10,264 bases of DNA from Rodentolepis nana (Eukaryota > Platyhelminthes > Cestoda > Cyclophyllidea > Hymenolepididae): the NCBI GenBank assembly GCA_900617975.1, contig UZAE01015057.1:1-10264 (forward strand), read 5' to 3'. Positions 7,460-10,264 of this stretch are shown one piece after another. Position numbers and translations under genes: made by a program. A model generated the notes under the pieces. That model was not told the origin of the DNA. It saw only the letters and a program-made list of their open reading frames with translations, and did not search any database. Numbering within the stretch: the stretch's first letter is position 1; every line of letters starts with the position of its first letter.

Positions 7460-8690
7460 TTATAGGGTGAATGACAATGGTTCATTGTAATCGTGGTTGA
7501 ATGACCTCTTCAATTAAGGCGAGGATGAAAGCAAGCGGTTGAGAATACTTTCCTTTGAAGGCTCAAACACAGAGTAAAGAATAGATCTGAAATTTTGTTC
7601 GGCTTGAGCTTTGAACCATGGGTTATAACTATTCACCTCTATTAAAATACACACACATGTTTTGCGACAAATTTACGCGTTAAGATAAATAAAAATTAGT
7701 TTCATAAATATTGATAAAGCTCATATTGATGTATTTTTTGTACTTTTGAAAAAAAACTATTACCCTAATAGCACTTCCCATCAAATAATGTGTAGCTTAC
7801 ATGTTCTCGACAACGCAACCTTCCAATCTTTCGAGAAGTGAAGTTAAATTCCCATCGAATTTGAGATCACCAGATTGCAATGCCATTCGCAGATATAATC
7901 ATCAATTTGTCTTCCCTCATCTTCAGTAATATTTAATATTATTATAAGGTGATTTGTAATTGGTGATTTTGATTGAGAGGGCTTGTTTAAAGAGCTTTTT
8001 TAATTCCGCAATTCAACCATATGCAAAAGTCTTTGGTGAATGCTTACATGCTCAATTCACAGTGGAATTCAAAAACTTGTTATTCCAATGCACAAGTTCT
8101 AATGAATCGCCGAAGATGTACATACTCTAGAATTTGTACAAAGACCGTCATACAGCATAGAACAAAATTAGGGCTAACTTTTAAGTATTAAGGTACAACC
8201 TCATTTTTGGAGAGTGCATTGGGGGACTTATGCGAATTCGAGTTCCGGATCATCACTTATAATTTACCACCAAATCAAATTAATAATTACCTTGAAGCTT
8301 AAGTATAGAGAGAGACTTCTTGATAATCCTATGCATGCCCAAGTACACTCGCACCAGAGCTTCATTTCTTAAAGTCATTGAGTTAGTTAAATGTGATAAT
8401 TGTGGACTTCAATTCACGATTGGTTAAGGAATGGTAAAATCAAGCGAACATGGTGAAAAGATCCACCAATTCCTCTTTATCAAATATCTTAAAAGCAAAC
8501 AAATTAACTTTCTGTTTTCTTAGATTTCATTAGAAAAATAACTATCAATTTCGCAGAACTCATTCAACTTGTGATTGCACTTTAATGCGACTCGGGTACA
8601 ACATGACATTTCTTTGGGAGTGAAAGTGACAAAGCGTTTGCTGACCCAAAATACCTTTCCCTGGGACTAAAATAACATAGCGCACGTGCA
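7460..8690. other. Unassigned AT-rich DNA, no gene seen
   Basis: More than 1.2 kb without an open frame above chance on either strand and without tandem repeats. Very AT-rich pockets lie at about 7675-7765 and 7925-7950. No RNA gene is recognisable. Confidence 0.6.
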
Positions 8691-8695
8691 AGTTG

Positions 8696-8767
8696 CCCTC
8701 CCACCCCCCACCCCTTGGGCATGTGTTGTGGGCGGGTAGGGGGTGGGGGTGGGGGTGAGGGTTGGGG
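8696..8767. repeat. C-rich/G-rich fold-back with strong G-quadruplex potential
   Basis: A C-rich arm (8696-8714, runs CCC-CCC-CCCCCC-CCCC) is followed after about 24 bases by a G-rich arm (8739-8761, runs GGGGG-GGGGG-GGGGG-GGG) that is nearly its complement. Further G runs at 8730-8732, 8734-8736 and 8764-8767 bring the total to seven, with loops of one to three bases. Hairpin, G-quadruplex and i-motif forms therefore compete. Two overlapping minus-strand frames here (8560-8802 and 8582-8905) encode His-Pro or poly-Pro runs from this repeat and are not considered genes. Confidence 0.75.
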
Positions 8768-8825
8768 TGTAAACTCGCAACTGGCAGCCCTCGAGTCATC
8801 ATCTTCGACCTGAAAACCTGTTAAG

Positions 8826-8842
8826 CACACACACACACACAC
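8826..8842 (+). repeat. (CA)8 dinucleotide microsatellite
   Basis: Seventeen bases of perfect CA repeat followed by GCGC. Its alternating purine-pyrimidine pattern could adopt Z-form DNA, though it is short. Confidence 0.8.
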
Positions 8843-8980
8843 GCGCCAAACACCACTAATTAAATCCTTTGATAAGATAGCACGCTCTAGTGAACAGGAC
8901 TGCATTGGCTCTGTAAAAAAATTATCGGAGAGGTTTATTCGAATGGAAACCTGCAGACTTGGTGATAGAGCTTGAGACGG

Positions 8981-9363
8981 TTATCTCAGTTCATTCCCAT
9001 ATCCGAGGATAATGTGATGATGCGTGCGTGTTTTAGGAAAATACGGAATTGACATAGAAATTTTTTGCATTAAAATGCCTATCCGCCTCTTTTTCAGATT
9101 GCTTTCTCTCAGTAAGCACCTTTTATCTTCTGGGAGCAAACCTTTAACGGTGTTTTCTCTTATCAAAGTAGTGGTCAGGCCGTCTTCAAAATCTAACGTA
9201 TTATGAAATCGCCCACGTGTGTAATACCTTGTGGCTAAGCCAACTGGAATGCATGGAGATTGATAGGTTATCTGTTTAGTCAATGCTACTTCATTCCCAG
9301 TCAAGTACACAAAAAAACCAGCTTCTTGATTAATGTTGTTACTACCAGTCACCAAGACTCCGT
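8981..9363 (-). CDS. Unrecognised minus-strand open frame, possible exon, doubtful
   Basis: This is the longest open frame of the window, about 128 codons ending at a stop near 8981. It has no ATG near its 5' end, so it would have to be an internal or last exon. A TAACTTAG acceptor-like site at 9364-9371 would open it at 9363. The translation has varied composition, with GVLVTGSNNINQEAGFFVYL near the start and a basic stretch KKRRIG around residue 90. I recognise no family. Length alone is near the chance limit for this base composition, and no second copy exists in the window to test conservation. Confidence 0.2.
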
Positions 9364-9660
9364 CTAAGTTAGAATTACCTAGAATTCAATTGTTCCTGTC
9401 TCTTTAGAAATACAACACACTAGTGTTCTTCAGGCACCAGAAGGTCTAAATTATCAGTTGGAAATATCATTCCTGATGCTAAAATAATTGCAAGGAAAAA
9501 CGTTTTTGTGTTAATGTTGCATTTCCTTCACGTAACAACTCACAGAAATCTCAAATTTGCTAACAATAAATTAGAGTGAGGAGGAATGAGAAGTGGAATA
9601 ATGTGGGATGCAATGGAGCATGATGCAAAAGTTCATGACAGGGTTCAAAATATACCTTTC

Positions 9661-9676
9661 AAATTTAATTAAATTT
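9661..9676. repeat. Perfect 16-bp AT palindrome
   Basis: AAATTTAATTAAATTT equals its own reverse complement. In AT-rich DNA such a palindrome may arise by chance, and no function is claimed. Confidence 0.5.
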
Positions 9677-9773
9677 AAATAATTTCGTGGCGTATATTTA
9701 CACTCAGATTTACATATCTTCCCGTTTAGTGCTGGAATTGTCCGATTCGATCTTTTAATATTAGCATTTGGGG

Positions 9774-9971
9774 CACGCGATCGATTAACCTTCACTTGAT
9801 GCACACCTGGCAACATATACTCATACGGGGAAAAAGTAAATATACCGGCAGTTGACTTCTGACTTCAAACTACAATGGCCTAATTGTATGTTATATTCGG
9901 CTACTTCCGCGGTGCTCAACTTACCATTTTCCTCTGCCTTTGTGTCTGTCTCTTTTACGTCTTTGAAGCAC
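9774..9971 (-). pseudogene. Copy B1 of the putative small-protein family, partial
   Basis: Read on the minus strand, about 9971-9861 encodes DVKETD, then LSTAEVAEYNIQ and GHCSLK, matching the second segment of the copy at 4341-4448: 16 of 35 residues identical and no gap. An AG directly precedes the matching start in both copies, and the DNA upstream of that AG is unrelated between them, as expected of an intron boundary. A GT lies at the matching downstream end (about 9855), but exon lengths differ (about 108 and 115 bases), so the phase is not the same. DNA similarity continues downstream to about 9774. No signal-peptide segment is found upstream on the minus strand up to the window end, so this copy is incomplete or its first exon lies outside. 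Confidence 0.35.
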
Positions 9972-10142
9972 TATTCTGAAATTTGTGGATTAGCGTTTCG
10001 AAACCAACAATTTCTGACTAGTCTATTTACAATTGTTACTACTAATTTGCCGTTAATGACTTCATGTAATACAATATTTTGAGAGCTTTTATTTAGGCTG
10101 AATTTACCCCTTGTAGTTGGCCAAGTGATTAGTATACTAGTT

Positions 10143-10146
<4 letters not shown>

Positions 10147-10177
<31 letters not shown>
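10147..10177 (+). repeat. (AT)15 dinucleotide microsatellite
   Basis: Thirty-one bases of perfect alternating AT that end at the putative start codon at 10178. The matching upstream sequence of the copy at 4570 is AT-rich but not a repeat, so the array has expanded in this copy. It can form cruciforms and is prone to length change. Confidence 0.9.
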
Positions 10178-10179
<2 letters not shown>

Positions 10180-10264
10180 GGCAGGCGTTTTGATAGTTAT
10201 CATTAGCCCTTTAGTTGACTTCAGGCTTCACAGAGAGGATAGAACATCTAAGTGAAAAAGTCTT
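10178..10264 (+). CDS. Copy B2 of the putative family: leader segment, cut by window end
   Basis: An ATG at 10178 opens MAGVLIVIISPLVDFRLH, matching the leader at 4570 (10 of 18 residues identical, six of the other eight conservative). Codon differences at the shared Ser and Asp are silent. DNA similarity continues past the leader through a CATCTAAGTGAAAAAG-like stretch. In the direct frame a stop falls at 10253-10255, seven codons after the leader, but AA|GTGAAA at 10252 is an acceptable splice donor that would remove it. The hydrophobic core suggests a secreted or membrane-inserted product. It diverges head to head from the partial copy at 9774-9971. The rest lies outside the window. Confidence 0.35.

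Noticed and set aside
8560..8905. Two minus-strand open frames of 80 and 107 codons
   Set aside because: Their translations are dominated by His-Pro or poly-Pro from the G/C tract at 8696-8767 and Cys-Val from the CA repeat, so they are products of simple sequence.
1..10264. CRISPR array, rRNA, bacterial operon or insertion sequence
   Set aside because: No regularly spaced repeats, no rRNA-like conserved words, no long open frames and no terminal inverted repeats with a transposase were seen on either strand.

Overview
The window looks like intergenic or intronic DNA from a eukaryotic nuclear genome, most likely an invertebrate animal. It is AT-rich, stop codons are dense in all frames, and short microsatellites (GTA, TCC, CA, AT) and long G/C homopolymers are scattered through it. 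Two N bases mark a draft assembly. There is no operon structure, no Shine-Dalgarno-led gene series, and no recognisable rRNA, tRNA, CRISPR or bacterial mobile element. The exact organism cannot be told from this DNA. A parasitic worm would fit the composition, but that is a guess.

No gene can be named with confidence. Positions 1-4270 are mostly unassigned DNA with G-rich purine tracts (about 1291-1361, 2047-2115, 3598-3622), a long imperfect fold-back (1421-1540), short hairpins (2588-2618, 3260-3277) and microsatellites. Positions 4815-4969 are a dense cluster of perfect short hairpins and tandem repeats. Positions 5000-9300 hold a GC hairpin (5167-5209), C10 and G20 homopolymers (6609-6618, 6752-6771), a C-arm/G-arm fold-back with strong G-quadruplex potential (8696-8767), a CA repeat, and two chance-length open frames on the minus strand (5662-6018, 8981-9363).

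The most interesting signal is internal homology. A block at about 4274-4580, read on the minus strand, resembles two blocks at the right end: 9774-9970 on the minus strand and 10178-10264 on the plus strand. Translated, the copies share a start with a hydrophobic signal-peptide-like leader (10 of 18 residues identical) and a second segment of 35 codons aligned without a gap (16 of 35 identical), with several third-position differences at conserved residues. I interpret this as an unrecognised small secreted-protein family with at least three partial or complete copies, possibly with a short intron. A diverged dispersed repeat is the main alternative. The two right-hand copies diverge head to head, and the second runs off the window edge.
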